A stretch of DNA of 64,000 nucleotides from UBA4064 sp050179135 (lineage in GTDB: Bacteria; Desulfobacterota; Desulfobacteria; Desulfobacterales; Desulfatirhabdiaceae): contig JBFXFK010000001.1 of NCBI GenBank assembly GCA_050179135.1, positions 23,401 through 87,400 on the forward strand, written 5' to 3'. Of the stretch, positions 23,904-33,451 are shown one piece after another; positions within the stretch are counted from its first letter, which is position 1; every line of letters starts with the position of its first letter. The position numbers and the translations under genes are program-made. The notes beneath the pieces were generated by a model, which did not search any database, was not told the DNA's origin, and saw only the letters and a list, made by a program, of their open reading frames with translations.

Positions 23904-26900
23904 ATGAACCAATTACAACATACCGCACTGGTCGTTATCGGGATGCATCGCAGCGGCACATCGATGTTGGCTGGATGCCTGCATCGGCTGGGAGTCAATC
24001 TGGGGACCAGTATGATGGCCCCCAACCCGTCCAATGAGTTAGGATATTTTGAAAATCGGGATATTGTCCTGATTCATGACATTCTGCTGCGCGATCTGGG
24101 TTGCAGGTGGGATGTGCTGGGCAATCTGCCGGATGACTGGCTGGAGAGCGAAGCCGCTGACCAGGCGGAAAAAAAGCTGATCACGCTCATCGAGAGGGAA
24201 TTTTCGGTTGACCGCCTGTGGGCAGTCAAGGATCCCAGAATATGCCGGCTGATGCCGTTATGGACCCGGTTATTGAAACGCATGGATGTTCAGCCGATTT
24301 TTACCATCATGGTTCGGCATCCATTTGAAGTGGCAAAATCTTTGGAAAAACGGGATCAGTTTGATCTGATGAAAGGACACCTGTTGTGGATGGTGCATTA
24401 TCGGGATGCGCTGAACCGGTGTCTGGAATATCCCCATGTCATGATTACTTACGATCAGTTGCTGGCCGATCCGTTTTCCACGCTCAACCGAATCAGCCGG
24501 GTACTGAATTTCAGTTATCCCCAGGATATCGACCAATACTATTCGTCAATTATCAATTTTATCCGGCCGGAATTAAAACATCACGAGATCAGTCATGATT
24601 CCGGGACAGGCCCCGGCGGCATATTTGTTCAATACGACTGGATATATCAGCAGTTTCGGTTGGCGCTGACGCAGGCGATCGACTTTCATCCACTGGATGA
24701 ATCCGATTCCGATCCCGTATCAAAATCCAGAAAAATGGCCAGTGATTCCCAATTGTCGGTTTTTCCGCTGGTCACATCCATCAGAACACCGTCCGGATTC
24801 AAATTTGAACAAAATCACGCCACAGCCATGTTCAACAATCTTCTGACGATTATCGGTCGTTATGAACGGGCCGATATCAGCCATTCCATCAAGCGTGAGC
24901 GTGCCCTGTTAAGTAATATCCGATATGGCGAAGAACTGTTTGTGCAGGCTTTCTTTCCGACACCATCAGAAGGGAAAACACCCTATTCCGAAGAAAAATC
25001 GCAAAAAATACTGATAGCGCCAAACGAATGGGAAAAAATATCCATATCGATCCGTCAGCCGGAAATACTGCGAACCGGACGTCTGCGATTTGATCCACTT
25101 AATACCCGGGGGATCGTATTTATTTCTGCCATAAAACTGCTGAATGGGATTACCGGTCAGATTGTCTGGTCAGCGGAAACTTCAGACGCTTTTAATACGT
25201 GTTCTGTCAAAGAGGATGCCTTTGTCCTTTCCACTGACAAGAATCTGGAGCTGGTTTGCACCGGCTCCGACCCGCAATTGCTTTTACCCAAACTTCCTGA
25301 TTTGCCGGATATTCCCCTGACGCTGGAAATCTGGATGAAAGCCACTCGCAGCATGATTGCATTACAGGATGCATGGTCAAAAACTACTCTTTCTGATGCG
25401 GGTAAAACCAGTGAGATATCCGGACTGAAAATCAATATATCGCAATATCAGAAAAAGGAGACCACTCTTCAGAATGAACTGAAGGCGCTGTCAGAGGAAA
25501 AGCAGAAGCAGACAGCGGAGTTGAACGCCAAGGCATCTGAACTTCAAAAACAGTTGGAAAGCCTGAAACAGGAAAAAGAAAGTCAGAGCGCGGAAGCAAA
25601 GACCCGTGAAGCCGGTCTTCAGACCCAGTTGAAGGCGCTGTCAGAGGAAAAGCAGAAGCAGACAGCGGACTTGAACGCCAAGGCATCTGAACTTCAGAAG
25701 CAGTTGGAAAGCCTGAAACAGGAAAAAGAAAGTCAGAGCGCGGAAGCAAAGACCCGTGAAGCCGGTCTTCAGACCCAGTTGAAGGCGCTGTCAGAGGAAA
25801 AGCAAAAGCAGACAGCGGACTTGAACGCCGAGGCATCTGAACTTCAGAAGCAGTTGGAAAGCCTGAAACAGGAAAAAGAAAGTCAGAGCGCGGAAGCAAA
25901 GACCCGTGAAGCCGGTCTTCAGACCCAGTTGAAGGCGCTGTCAGAAGAAAAGCAGAAGCAGACAGCGGAGTTGAATGCCAAGGCATCTGAACTTCAGAAG
26001 CAGTTGGAAAGCCTGAAACAGGAAAAAGAAAGTCAGAGCGCGGAAGCAAAGACCCGTGAAGCCGGTCTTCAGACCCGGTTGAAAGCGCTGTCAGAGGAAA
26101 AAGAGAAGCAGACATCAGAATTGAATGCGAAGGCAGCAGCACTTCAGAAGCTGTTGGAGGCACTGCAACAGGAAAAAGAAAGTCAGAGCGCGGAAGCAAA
26201 GATTCTGGAAGCCAGTCTTCAGAATGAACTGAAGGCGCTGTCAGAGGAAAAGCAGAAGCAGACAGCGGAGTTGAATGCCAAGGCATCTGAACTTCAGAAG
26301 CAGTTGGAAAGCCTGAAACAGGAAAAAGAAAGTCAGAGCGCAGAAGCCAAGACCCGTGAAGCCGGTCTACAGACGCAGTTGAAGGCGCTGAAAGAGGAAA
26401 AAGAGAAGCAGACAGCGGAATTGAACGCCAAGGCAGCAGACTTTCAGAAGCTGTTGGAGACCCTGCAACAGGAAAAAGAAAGTCAAATCGCGGAAGCCAA
26501 GACCCGTGAGGCCGGTCTTCAGACCCGGTTGAAAGCGCTGTCAGAGGAAAAAGAGAAGCAGACATCAGANNNNNNNNNNTTCAGAAGCTGTTGGAGACCC
26601 TGCAACAGGAAAAAGAAAGTCAAATCGCGGAAGCCAAGACCCGTGAGGCCGGTCTTCAGACCCGGTTGAAAGCGCTGTCAGAGGAAAAAGAGAAGCAGAC
26701 ATCAGAGTTGAATGCGAAGGCAGCAGCACTTCAGAAGCTGTTGGAGGCACTGCAACAGGAAAAAGAAAGTCAGAGCGCGGAAGCAAAGATTCTGGAAGCC
26801 AGTCTTCAGAATGAACTGAAGGCGCTGTCAGAGGAAAAGCAGAAGCAGACAGCGGACTTGAACGCGAAGGCAGCAGCGTTACAAAAGCAGTTGGAAAGCC

Positions 26901-28204
26901 TGAAACAGGAAAAAGAGCGACTGGAGGCAGAAGCAAAGACAAAAGAGATCAGCCTTCAGAATCAGTTGGAAAATATTCTGTCGGATAACAAAACCAAAGA
27001 TAGCCGGATTACAGGCCTGGAAAGCAAGCTGAATTTTCAGGAAGAATTGACCCGGCAATACTATACCGAACTTAGAAATTCTGAACAGGAAAAAATACAA
27101 AAAGAAAATGAAAATGAAAAACAGTTAGCAGAATTGAATGGGAAGACTGCGAGCCTACAAAAGCAGGTAGAAACCCTGCAACAGGAAAAAGAACGGAAGA
27201 GTGCGGAAGCATGGACAAAGGAAGTATGTTTTCAGAACCAATTGAAGGCGTTGCTTGATGAGAAAAACAAACTGATAGACGAGTTTAGTGGCAAAACTGC
27301 GAGCCTACAAAAGCAGGTAGAAACCCTGCAACAGGAAAAAAAGGGTCTATGTGAGGAGTCGAAAACCAGAGAGGCAGAATTTCAGAGCCAGTTGAAGGCG
27401 TTGCTTGATGAGAAAAACAAACTGATAGACGAGTTTAGTGGCAAAACTGCGAGCCTACAAAAGCAGGTAGAAACCCTGCAACAGGAAAAAAAGGGTCTAT
27501 GTGAGGAGTCGAAAACCAGAGAGGCAGAATTTCAGAGCCAGTTGAAGACGTTGCTTGATGAGAAAAACAATCTCATTATAGACAGCGATAAAAAAATTCT
27601 GTCAATTGAAGATAAACTGAAGTCTCAAGAAGAATTAACCCAAAAGTACTATATAGAACTTAAAAATTCTGAAAAGCTGAATTTGCAACAGAAAATGGAT
27701 TCTCTGCGCCAGAAGGGTGAGTTGGAAAAACAAATTGCGGACCTAAATAATAATCTGGTAACTCTTCGCAGCCAACAGGAAAAAATTGAACAGAGCAGGC
27801 GACAAAAACATAAACAACAAATTTATCGCTATCAAACCTGGATTGGGCAGATTGAAAATGATTATATGGCTATACGGGATTCCGCGCGCTGGAAAGCCGG
27901 AAATTTTGTTGTCCGGTTTTTGGAGATACTGATCTTTCGAAAAAAACAGGCCCTGGTTACCGATCATCTGGATCAGTTGTTTCAGGAATACCAAACCGGA
28001 CAGAATTCCAACCCGGAAAGCACGATGCGGAAACTGGCCAATGACATGACGGATATGTTCAATTCCAGGCGGTGGAAATTCGGTCATTTTATCATCTCTA
28101 TTGTTGATAAAATGCTATTCAGGGGAAAATCGAATCAGGCTGCCGATAATGTTAAAAACATTATTCATGAATATCGACAAATTACAGGTGATTATTTTCC
28201 GTGA
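23904..28204 (+). CDS. Sulfotransferase-like protein with a very long coiled coil
   Basis: One gene split by an assembly join at 26570-26579. Collapsing the duplicated 127 bases plus 10 N (137 bases) restores a single frame of 1387 residues. Domains: PAPS-type sulfotransferase with P-loop GMHRSGTS (residues 13-20) and 3'-phosphate-binding IMVRHPFEVAKSLEKRD (near 138); a beta-sandwich domain (about 340-500; RFDPLNTRGIVFISAIKLLN) shared with the protein encoded at 51389; coiled coil from about 512 to 1266, made of 50-residue repeats (150-base DNA units); and a C-terminal module with two SxRWK-G amphipathic motifs (SARWKAGNFVVRFLEILIF; SRRWKFGHFIISIVDKMLF) that may bind membrane. Start is ATG 23904 after AGGA. 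By analogy with WbdD it may cap and measure a glycan (inference). Confidence 0.75.
25471..27620. repeat. Tandem 150-base coding repeats (coiled coil)
   Basis: Units of exactly 150 bases (50 codons) recur at 25471, 25621, 25771, 25921, 26071, 26221 and 26371, and again after the join. A diverged set, also with period 150, runs from about 27242 to 27542. Several neighbouring units differ by only a few bases, which shows recent duplication or gene conversion. Copy number may vary between cells or strains, and the assembled count is unreliable. Confidence 0.9.
26570..26579. other. Assembly join: 10 N between overlapping contig ends
   Basis: The 127 bases before the gap (26443-26569) are identical to the 127 bases after it (26580-26706). 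Merging them makes the two open frames continuous. The N run is therefore probably an uncollapsed contig overlap, not missing sequence, though loss of whole repeat units cannot be excluded. Confidence 0.85.
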
Positions 28205-28258
28205 AAATGGCTGTTCAGGGGGCAGAGGGGCAGAGTTTAATCGGTTTTTTTTGCGTTA

Positions 28259-28366
28259 TGTCAAAATTTCATTTTGGCACTCCAGTGGGCCAAATTGGAA
28301 CCAATGCCTCTATTTTCATTCCTGGGGGTGAACCACTCAAAATGATTCATGATCGTTTACCGTGAA
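28259..28366. repeat. Palindrome copy 6 and an inverted CACCCCCGGG-type repeat
   Basis: TGTCAAAAT...ATTTTGGCA (28259-28279, one mismatch) in inverted orientation, followed by CTCCAG. From 28313, ttttcattcctgggggtgaa, then catgatcgtttaccg, is an inverted copy of the family seen at 6183, 33196 and 38780. A further inverted copy lies at about 28489-28530. The gene-free stretch 28205-28735 holds these repeats and two short GC-rich hairpin-forming blocks (ggcggcattttacatgccgcc; ggcagggtataaaaccctgcc). Confidence 0.65.
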
Positions 28367-28735
28367 AATACATCGTCAGTCGTGGCCGGCGTAGGGCGGC
28401 ATTTTACATGCCGCCGTTATAATTGAATGATAACCATATTGATGGCAGGGTATAAAACCCTGCCTTACGCCGGTTATCAATGTTCATTCATGGGGGCGAG
28501 CAAATCCTCGATCATGAGCATTTACCGTAAAAATGCACCTCATTCGTCATTCCTGCGAACGCAGGAACGAAGTGAAGCGATAGCGTTATCCAGAATACGT
28601 AATAAAATATAGTATATTGAAATTATTGATAAATAGTGATTTATATTCTTGACACGCAAAAGTGATATCCGTATAAGACTGGTGGAAATAAATAAATTCA
28701 CATAAAAGCAAGCTCCTTGAACATGATTTCTTACA

Positions 28736-30730
28736 ATGACAAACGCTGTTGATATCATCATACCGTTTCATAATGGACTCAACACGGTTATCGATTGCCT
28801 GGATGCGATTATCCGTTTCACCCGTACCGGCAGTTATAGGCTTTTGCTGATCGATGACAACAGTGACCGGCATACGCATGATTATATCCAAAAATGGGCT
28901 GATGATACCCATCAGGCATCTGTTTTCACCAATGCCAGGCATCTGGGATATCTGAAGTCCGCCAATTCGGGAATTGGTCAGGGAACCGCGCCCTTTATTG
29001 TGCTGATGCAAAGCGATGTGGTGGTGACACAGGGATGGCTGGACAGGATGGTGGCCTGCGCAGAAACAGATAATGATATCGCACTGGTCATGCCGCTTGT
29101 CAGTGCCGATCCCCGGAATGGTTTGCCACTGCCACCGGGTGTCAGTTTTGTTTTCATGGATGAATATGTGCAAACCCGGTTTTGTGGCAGAACTGTGGAT
29201 ACCGTGCCTCAAAAAGCCGGATGCATGCTGATCCGACGCAGCGTTGTGGAAAAAACCGGCCTGTTTGACAATATCTATGACCAGAAAACGTTTGGTCAAT
29301 CCGATCTGGGCATGCGGTTGATAACCGGTGGATTTCGGACAGTTTTGACCTGTGATACCTATGTGTATCAAAAAGGCCGAATTCAGACTCCAGATCAGAC
29401 CCCCAATTACGGCAGGGATCAGGCCATTTTCCATTCCCGATGGGGTGCCACATTTCATCGGAAGTATAAACAATTTCTCAAAACGGATCCGTTGAAGCCC
29501 ATTCGGGATGGACTGGGCTGTCAAACCCGCTGGGACCTCATGCCGGTCATCTGGCAAACCGGCAGGTCCATGCTGACACATGTCAGGGAAAAGAAGTGGC
29601 TGGATGCGGCTTACCAGGGCTTTTGGGGCGCAATGAAGCTGGCCTCTGCAAAAAGGCGATTGCCGCCCCCTGTTTTTGAACCGCTTACAGGCAAACGCAG
29701 GTGTTTACGCGTAACCTATATTCTGCATAACCTGGTGGTGGCTGGCGGTGTTCTGTCTGTGATTCAGATTGTCAACGAATTGATTCTGCTGGGCATCGAT
29801 GCGAAAATTGTCGCCCTTTTTCAGGACCCGGCTGTTGTGGACTGGGCCCGGCTGTATAACGAACCCATTGTGTTTAAAAACCCTCAGGAACTTCTGGACC
29901 GTTTTCCGTTGACCGATATTGTGGTCGCCACCCTTTGGACCACGGCATCTCTGGCGGATCAATTGGTCAGGCAGGGTAAGGCCGCCCAGTCGGCATACTT
30001 TCTTCAGGATTATGAGCCGTGGTTTTTTCCGGAATCCGATCGGGTATCCAGACGCAGGGTTCAGCAGACCTATGCCAGGATTTCCCACCGTATTGTCAAA
30101 TCCCGCTGGCTGGCCGGCATGCTGGCCAAAGAAGGCTACCATACCCATCAAATCAGACTGGGTTTGAATCTGGGTGTTTTCTATCCCCGAAATGTTGACA
30201 GAAACCACCATCCGGTTGTGCTGGCCATGGCGCGGCCCAAAACGCCCCGCCGGGGATTTGCCCCGACGATCGCGGCATTGGCAAACGTCAAACATCAGAT
30301 GCCGGATGTCGAGATCGTTCTTTTTGGCGACCGGTTTCTGAAACGGATGGCCATACCGTTTGAATTTCGCGACGAAGGGGTTGTCACCAGCCAGGACCGG
30401 ATGGCGGAACTGTATTCAGAAGCCACTGTTTTTCTGGATGGATCGGATTTTCAGGGATTTGGCAGATGCGGGCTGGAGGCCATGGCCTGTGGTGCGGCAT
30501 GTGTGTTGACCGGTGCGGGTGGGGTGACCGAATATGCGGTACACGATCACAATTCGCTGATTGTGCCACCCAAACGTCCGGATTTGTTTTCAGAAGCCAT
30601 TTTGACGCTGTTGAAAGACAAACCGCTACGTAACCGTTTGATAGATGAGGGCCTGCAGACAGCCGGAAATTTTTGTCACAAGCGGGAAGCCCGGGAGACA
30701 TATGAATTTTTTAGGCGCCTCCATGAATGA
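28736..30730 (+). CDS. GT2-GT4 fusion glycosyltransferase
   Basis: 664 residues with two catalytic domains. Residues 1 to about 250 are GT2 (VDIIIPFHNGLNTVIDCLDA; LLIDDNSDRHTHDY; metal site LMQSDVVVTQGW). Residues about 322-660 are GT4-like (VAGGVLSVIQIVNELILLGI; FLQDYEPWFFPES; donor region GFGRCGLEAMACGAACVL). The second domain is homologous to the third domain of the enzyme at 34938 (shared QDYEPWFFP, RPK-PRRG and GFGR-GLEAMACG). One polypeptide would add two successive residues. Surrounded by repeats on both sides. Confidence 0.85.
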   Translation: MTNAVDIIIPFHNGLNTVIDCLDAIIRFTRTGSYRLLLIDDNSDRHTHDYIQKWADDTHQASVFTNARHLGYLKSANSGIGQGTAPFIVLMQSDVVVTQGWLDRMVACAETDNDIALVMPLVSADPRNGLPLPPGVSFVFMDEYVQTRFCGRTVDTVPQKAGCMLIRRSVVEKTGLFDNIYDQKTFGQSDLGMRLITGGFRTVLTCDTYVYQKGRIQTPDQTPNYGRDQAIFHSRWGATFHRKYKQFLKTDPLKPIRDGLGCQTRWDLMPVIWQTGRSMLTHVREKKWLDAAYQGFWGAMKLASAKRRLPPPVFEPLTGKRRCLRVTYILHNLVVAGGVLSVIQIVNELILLGIDAKIVALFQDPAVVDWARLYNEPIVFKNPQELLDRFPLTDIVVATLWTTASLADQLVRQGKAAQSAYFLQDYEPWFFPESDRVSRRRVQQTYARISHRIVKSRWLAGMLAKEGYHTHQIRLGLNLGVFYPRNVDRNHHPVVLAMARPKTPRRGFAPTIAALANVKHQMPDVEIVLFGDRFLKRMAIPFEFRDEGVVTSQDRMAELYSEATVFLDGSDFQGFGRCGLEAMACGAACVLTGAGGVTEYAVHDHNSLIVPPKRPDLFSEAILTLLKDKPLRNRLIDEGLQTAGNFCHKREARETYEFFRRLHE

Positions 30731-30779
30731 AAATTAACAGCGAACCGCAGAATCGTGTGATCTGTCTGACCTCCTGGAG

Positions 30780-30800
30780 TGTCAAAATGAAATTTTGACA
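30780..30800. repeat. TGTCAAAAT palindrome, copy 7
   Basis: Perfect nine-base arms around GAA, preceded by CTGGAG. It abuts the first copy of the TA-flanked element at 30803, so one repeat may have inserted next to the other. Confidence 0.85.
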
Positions 30801-30802
30801 TA

Positions 30803-30905
30803 TAGACCTTCAGAAAAATAATTTCGCTGCGTTATCGGTCGGGGATGGCCGAAAAAGGCCTATCCCCTCCCTGCTGCCTTGCGAAATGAATTTTCTGAAG
30901 GTCTA
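30803..30905. mobile_element. MITE-like element, copy 1 (TA-flanked)
   Basis: 103 bases with terminal inverted repeats of about 25 bases (TAGACCTTCAGAAAA... / ...TTTTCTGAAGGTCTA), flanked on both sides by TA. Internal sequence ggtcggggatggccgaaaaaggcctatcccctcc is itself nearly palindromic. A near-identical copy lies at 31098-31201. TA target duplication is the habit of IS630/Tc1 elements, of which a remnant lies at 58093. Confidence 0.75.
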
Positions 30906-30907
30906 TA

Positions 30908-31020
30908 GCGGGCAGGTCAGGGTGCCGTGGCTGTTTGCAGCTCCCTGACTTCCGGCTTATGGGCAACTCCGCTGTCAGGTAGGCCAAACTACCGGCCAAC
31001 CAACCTGACCTACCGGCTTT
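30908..31020. repeat. GGTAGGTCAGG-family palindromic repeat, complete copy
   Basis: Starts gggcaggtcagggtgccg and ends aacctgacctaccggc, with complementary ends and the internal gtcaggtaggccaaactacc stem. Orientation is opposite to the copy at 16644. Together with the two TA-flanked elements it accounts for most of the 598-base gene-free stretch 30731-31328. Confidence 0.75.
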
Positions 31021-31097
31021 TCAGTGTAAACCATCAAAATATCAATGATAAAAGCATGTTGTGTCTAATTGTCTCTGTAACGGACTTGGCGGAGCTA

Positions 31098-31201
31098 TAG
31101 ACTTTCAGAAAAATAATTTCGCTGCGTTATCGGTCGGGGATGGCCGAGAAAAGGCCTATCCCCTCCCTGCTGCCTTGCGAAATTAATTTTCTGAAAGTCT
31201 A
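31098..31201. mobile_element. MITE-like element, copy 2 (TA-flanked)
   Basis: 104 bases, almost identical to the copy at 30803. Terminal inverted repeats TAGACTTTCAGAAAA / TTTTCTGAAAGTCTA, flanked by TA. The differences at the tips (ACC/GGT versus ACT/AGT) are compensatory between the two arms, so the stem is kept intact. Confidence 0.75.
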
Positions 31202-31328
31202 TATGTGTAACCATGTATTCCAATCCTCTGACGACTGACCAGGACCGAAAAATCACCCTGGGAAACGTGTATATTTTAACGTACGTTATTTCCCGTCCCC
31301 CATTTCTCACAGGACGGAGGGAATAGAG

Positions 31329-31619
31329 ATGAACGAAAAAGATATATTGGACATCTTGCAGAAGGAAAAACGATACCTTCAGGAAAATTTTGGACTGTTG
31401 TCGATCGGACTGTTTGGATCCTATTCCAAAGGCAATCAGGGACCGGAAAGTGATATCGACCTGCTTGTAGAATTATCTGAACCTCGTTTTGATTACCTTG
31501 CAGGGATACAGATATACCTTGAAGACAGAATCGGAAAGCCTGTCGAGGTTATACGAAAGAGAAAAGATATCAGTCATAAATTTTTAAGCCGGATTGAAAA
31601 GAGCATTCATTATGTCTGA
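31329..31619 (+). CDS. mntA: MntA-type nucleotidyltransferase antitoxin
   Basis: 96 residues of the minimal nucleotidyltransferase family. The active-site pattern GSYSKGNQGPESDIDLLVEL shows the GS-x10-DxD signature, so catalysis should be possible. In characterised systems MntA adds AMP to the HepT toxin and blocks it. A ribosome site (GGACGGAGGG) precedes the ATG. It overlaps the hepT start by eight bases. Confidence 0.88.
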   Translation: MNEKDILDILQKEKRYLQENFGLLSIGLFGSYSKGNQGPESDIDLLVELSEPRFDYLAGIQIYLEDRIGKPVEVIRKRKDISHKFLSRIEKSIHYV

Positions 31620-31974
31620 AGACGAAATATCGGACAACCTGGGTCTGATGATGGAATCCATAATCCTGGTTCAGCAACGATTTTCAAAAATTCTGGAAGC
31701 CGCCGATTTTGCGGCCTCAACGGAAGGTGTTATCCTGCTTGACGCAATTTCTATGAGACTGCAAGTCATTGGTGAGTTGGTCAAAAAAATTCAAAAGGTT
31801 GACCCTCTTTATTTGTCGGGCTATACGGAAATCGATTGGAAAAAAATAGCTAAATTCCGTGATCTTGTTTCTCATCACTACGAACATGTTGATAGTGAAA
31901 TCGTTTATGATATCTGTAAGATGCATATCCCAAAGCTGAATGAAGTGGTGCAGAAAATGCGCAATTCACTTTAA
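31612..31974 (+). CDS. hepT: HepT-type (DUF86) toxin
   Basis: 120 residues, all-helical HEPN protein. The active-site motif R-x4-H-x-Y is present as RDLVSHHY (near residue 83), followed by the usual IVYDICKMHIPKLNEVV helix. Start at ATG 31612 inside the end of mntA; an in-frame ATG at 31594 is further upstream and less likely. Tyr of the motif is the usual target of AMPylation by MntA. Confidence 0.88.
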   Translation: MSEDEISDNLGLMMESIILVQQRFSKILEAADFAASTEGVILLDAISMRLQVIGELVKKIQKVDPLYLSGYTEIDWKKIAKFRDLVSHHYEHVDSEIVYDICKMHIPKLNEVVQKMRNSL

Positions 31975-32133
31975 GTAAGGCAACTCAAAAGAAATAATCT
32001 ACCCTGATTCATAAACATAAAACATATTCACATGGATATTGGATGTAAGCTCCAAGATGGTCATGGCCAATCCCGAACATGCCAATCCGCTGAAAAGTAT
32101 GACGGCTGTTCAGCCGGATTGCTGGATGCAGCC

Positions 32134-32175
32134 CCTTCAGCCTTCAGTCTTCAGTCTTCAGCCTTCAGCCTTCAG
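32134..32175. repeat. Tandem heptanucleotide array (YCTTCAG)x6
   Basis: Six consecutive 7-base units (CCTTCAG or TCTTCAG) end nine bases before the GT2 start codon at 32184. Its position between ribosome-binding region and start could affect initiation. Confidence 0.9.
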
Positions 32176-32183
32176 CCTTAAAT

Positions 32184-33191
32184 ATGGACCTGCCAATGGT
32201 ATGTGCAGTCGTTTTAAACTGGAACAGACCAGAAGATACTCTGACGTGCTTGCAGTCCCTTCTGGATTTGAAGGATGACCGGCTGGCGACGATTGTGGTA
32301 TGTGACAACGGATCATCAGACGACTCGGTTCAACAAATCATGGCTTGGGCCAAATGTGCGTTTGGTTCGCGCCATATTGCCCAAACAACCTTATTCGATG
32401 TGGATTCGATTCGGCCGACGCGCGACCTTCGGTTGGTGCTGATTGAAAATCAAAAAAATCTTGGGTTTGCTGCGGGCTGTAATTCAGGCATCCGGTTTGC
32501 TTTGAACCGGAAATGCCATTTTGTCTGGCTGTTGAATAACGACACCCAACTTCATGCGGATGCGCTGTCATCGCTTCTGGTGTGTGCGGAGAAACAGACC
32601 GATGTCGGCATTTGGGGCAGCACCATTGTTGACTATCATCAGAGAAATCGGGTACAGTGCGCAGGCGGTTGTCACTACTGGCCGCTGACCACCGTTTTTA
32701 AATATGCCGATTGTGGCCGATCTCTTGACGATGTCTTTGACAATCCGCCTGTGAAGAATTTGACGTATATATATGGTGCATCCATGTTTATCCGGTCCGG
32801 TGTGTTTGATTGTATCGGTTTGTTGAATGAGGCATATTTCCTGTTTTATGAAGAAATTGATTTTTGTCTCCGATCGAAATCCGCCGGTTATCCTGTAAAA
32901 TGTTGCCCGGACAGCATCGTGTATCATCAACAGTCCAAAAGCTTTGAAAATTTCGGACAATCGCGGCATCGCACCCGGGTTGCGAATTATCATGAAAACC
33001 TCAGCACCCTGATATTTACGGCACGGTTTTATCCGCAGATGTTTCTGGCGGCATGTCTGATTCGTTTTTTTGGCAAAGTGTTTACAATTGTTTTACGAAG
33101 GGACTGGCATCTGATTCAACCGCTTATTTGTGCGTATATGGATTTTTTCAAAGGGTTGTTTAGCGGCCGCTTCACCTTTGGAAAAATATAA
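32184..33191 (+). CDS. Glycosyltransferase family 2, rhamnosyltransferase-like
   Basis: 335 residues. Opens VCAVVLNWNRPEDTLTCLQS with VVCDNGSSDDSV and LGFAAGCNSGIRFAL, the pattern of WbbL/RfbF-like rhamnosyl or related transferases. The metal site is WLLNNDTQLH, the acceptor-side motif FLFYEEIDFCLRSKSAGYPV. A C-terminal hydrophobic stretch (LAACLIRFFGKVFTIVLR) may contact the membrane. The start lies right behind a heptamer array and no strong ribosome site is seen. Probable role: elongation of the surface glycan. Confidence 0.87.
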   Translation: MDLPMVCAVVLNWNRPEDTLTCLQSLLDLKDDRLATIVVCDNGSSDDSVQQIMAWAKCAFGSRHIAQTTLFDVDSIRPTRDLRLVLIENQKNLGFAAGCNSGIRFALNRKCHFVWLLNNDTQLHADALSSLLVCAEKQTDVGIWGSTIVDYHQRNRVQCAGGCHYWPLTTVFKYADCGRSLDDVFDNPPVKNLTYIYGASMFIRSGVFDCIGLLNEAYFLFYEEIDFCLRSKSAGYPVKCCPDSIVYHQQSKSFENFGQSRHRTRVANYHENLSTLIFTARFYPQMFLAACLIRFFGKVFTIVLRRDWHLIQPLICAYMDFFKGLFSGRFTFGKI

Positions 33192-33195
33192 AATA

Positions 33196-33427
33196 AACGA
33201 TCATGATCAATGGCCTGATCACCCCCGGGAATGAAAATAAACAGCGAACAGCAGAATATCGAACAAGGAACCGCAGAAGGATGAATCCGGCATCCAGCGG
33301 TCCGGCCACGCAGCGGGTAGGTCAGGGTGCCGCGGCTTTTTGCGGCTCACTGACACCACGCAGACTGCCAATCGCAAGGCCGCAATGTCAGGTAGGCCAA
33401 ACTACCGGCCAACCTGACCTACCGGCT
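33196..33427. repeat. CACCCCCGGG-type repeat and a complete GGTAGGTCAGG-family copy
   Basis: From 33196, aacgatcatgatcaatggcc, then cacccccgggaatgaaaat, is the family seen at 6183. From 33315 to 33427 a full palindromic copy begins gggtaggtcagggtgccg and ends caacctgacctaccggc. These fill the space before the wzm gene. Confidence 0.7.
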
Positions 33428-33451
33428 GAATAAAACGCCCTGATTTTTAAA

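Noticed and set aside
25432..26565. Long minus-strand open frame (377 codons) opposite the coiled-coil repeats
   Set aside because: It is a shadow of the periodic coding sequence on the plus strand: the Ser/Pro/Leu-rich repeats mirror the 150-base units, and there is no ribosome site or recognisable domain.
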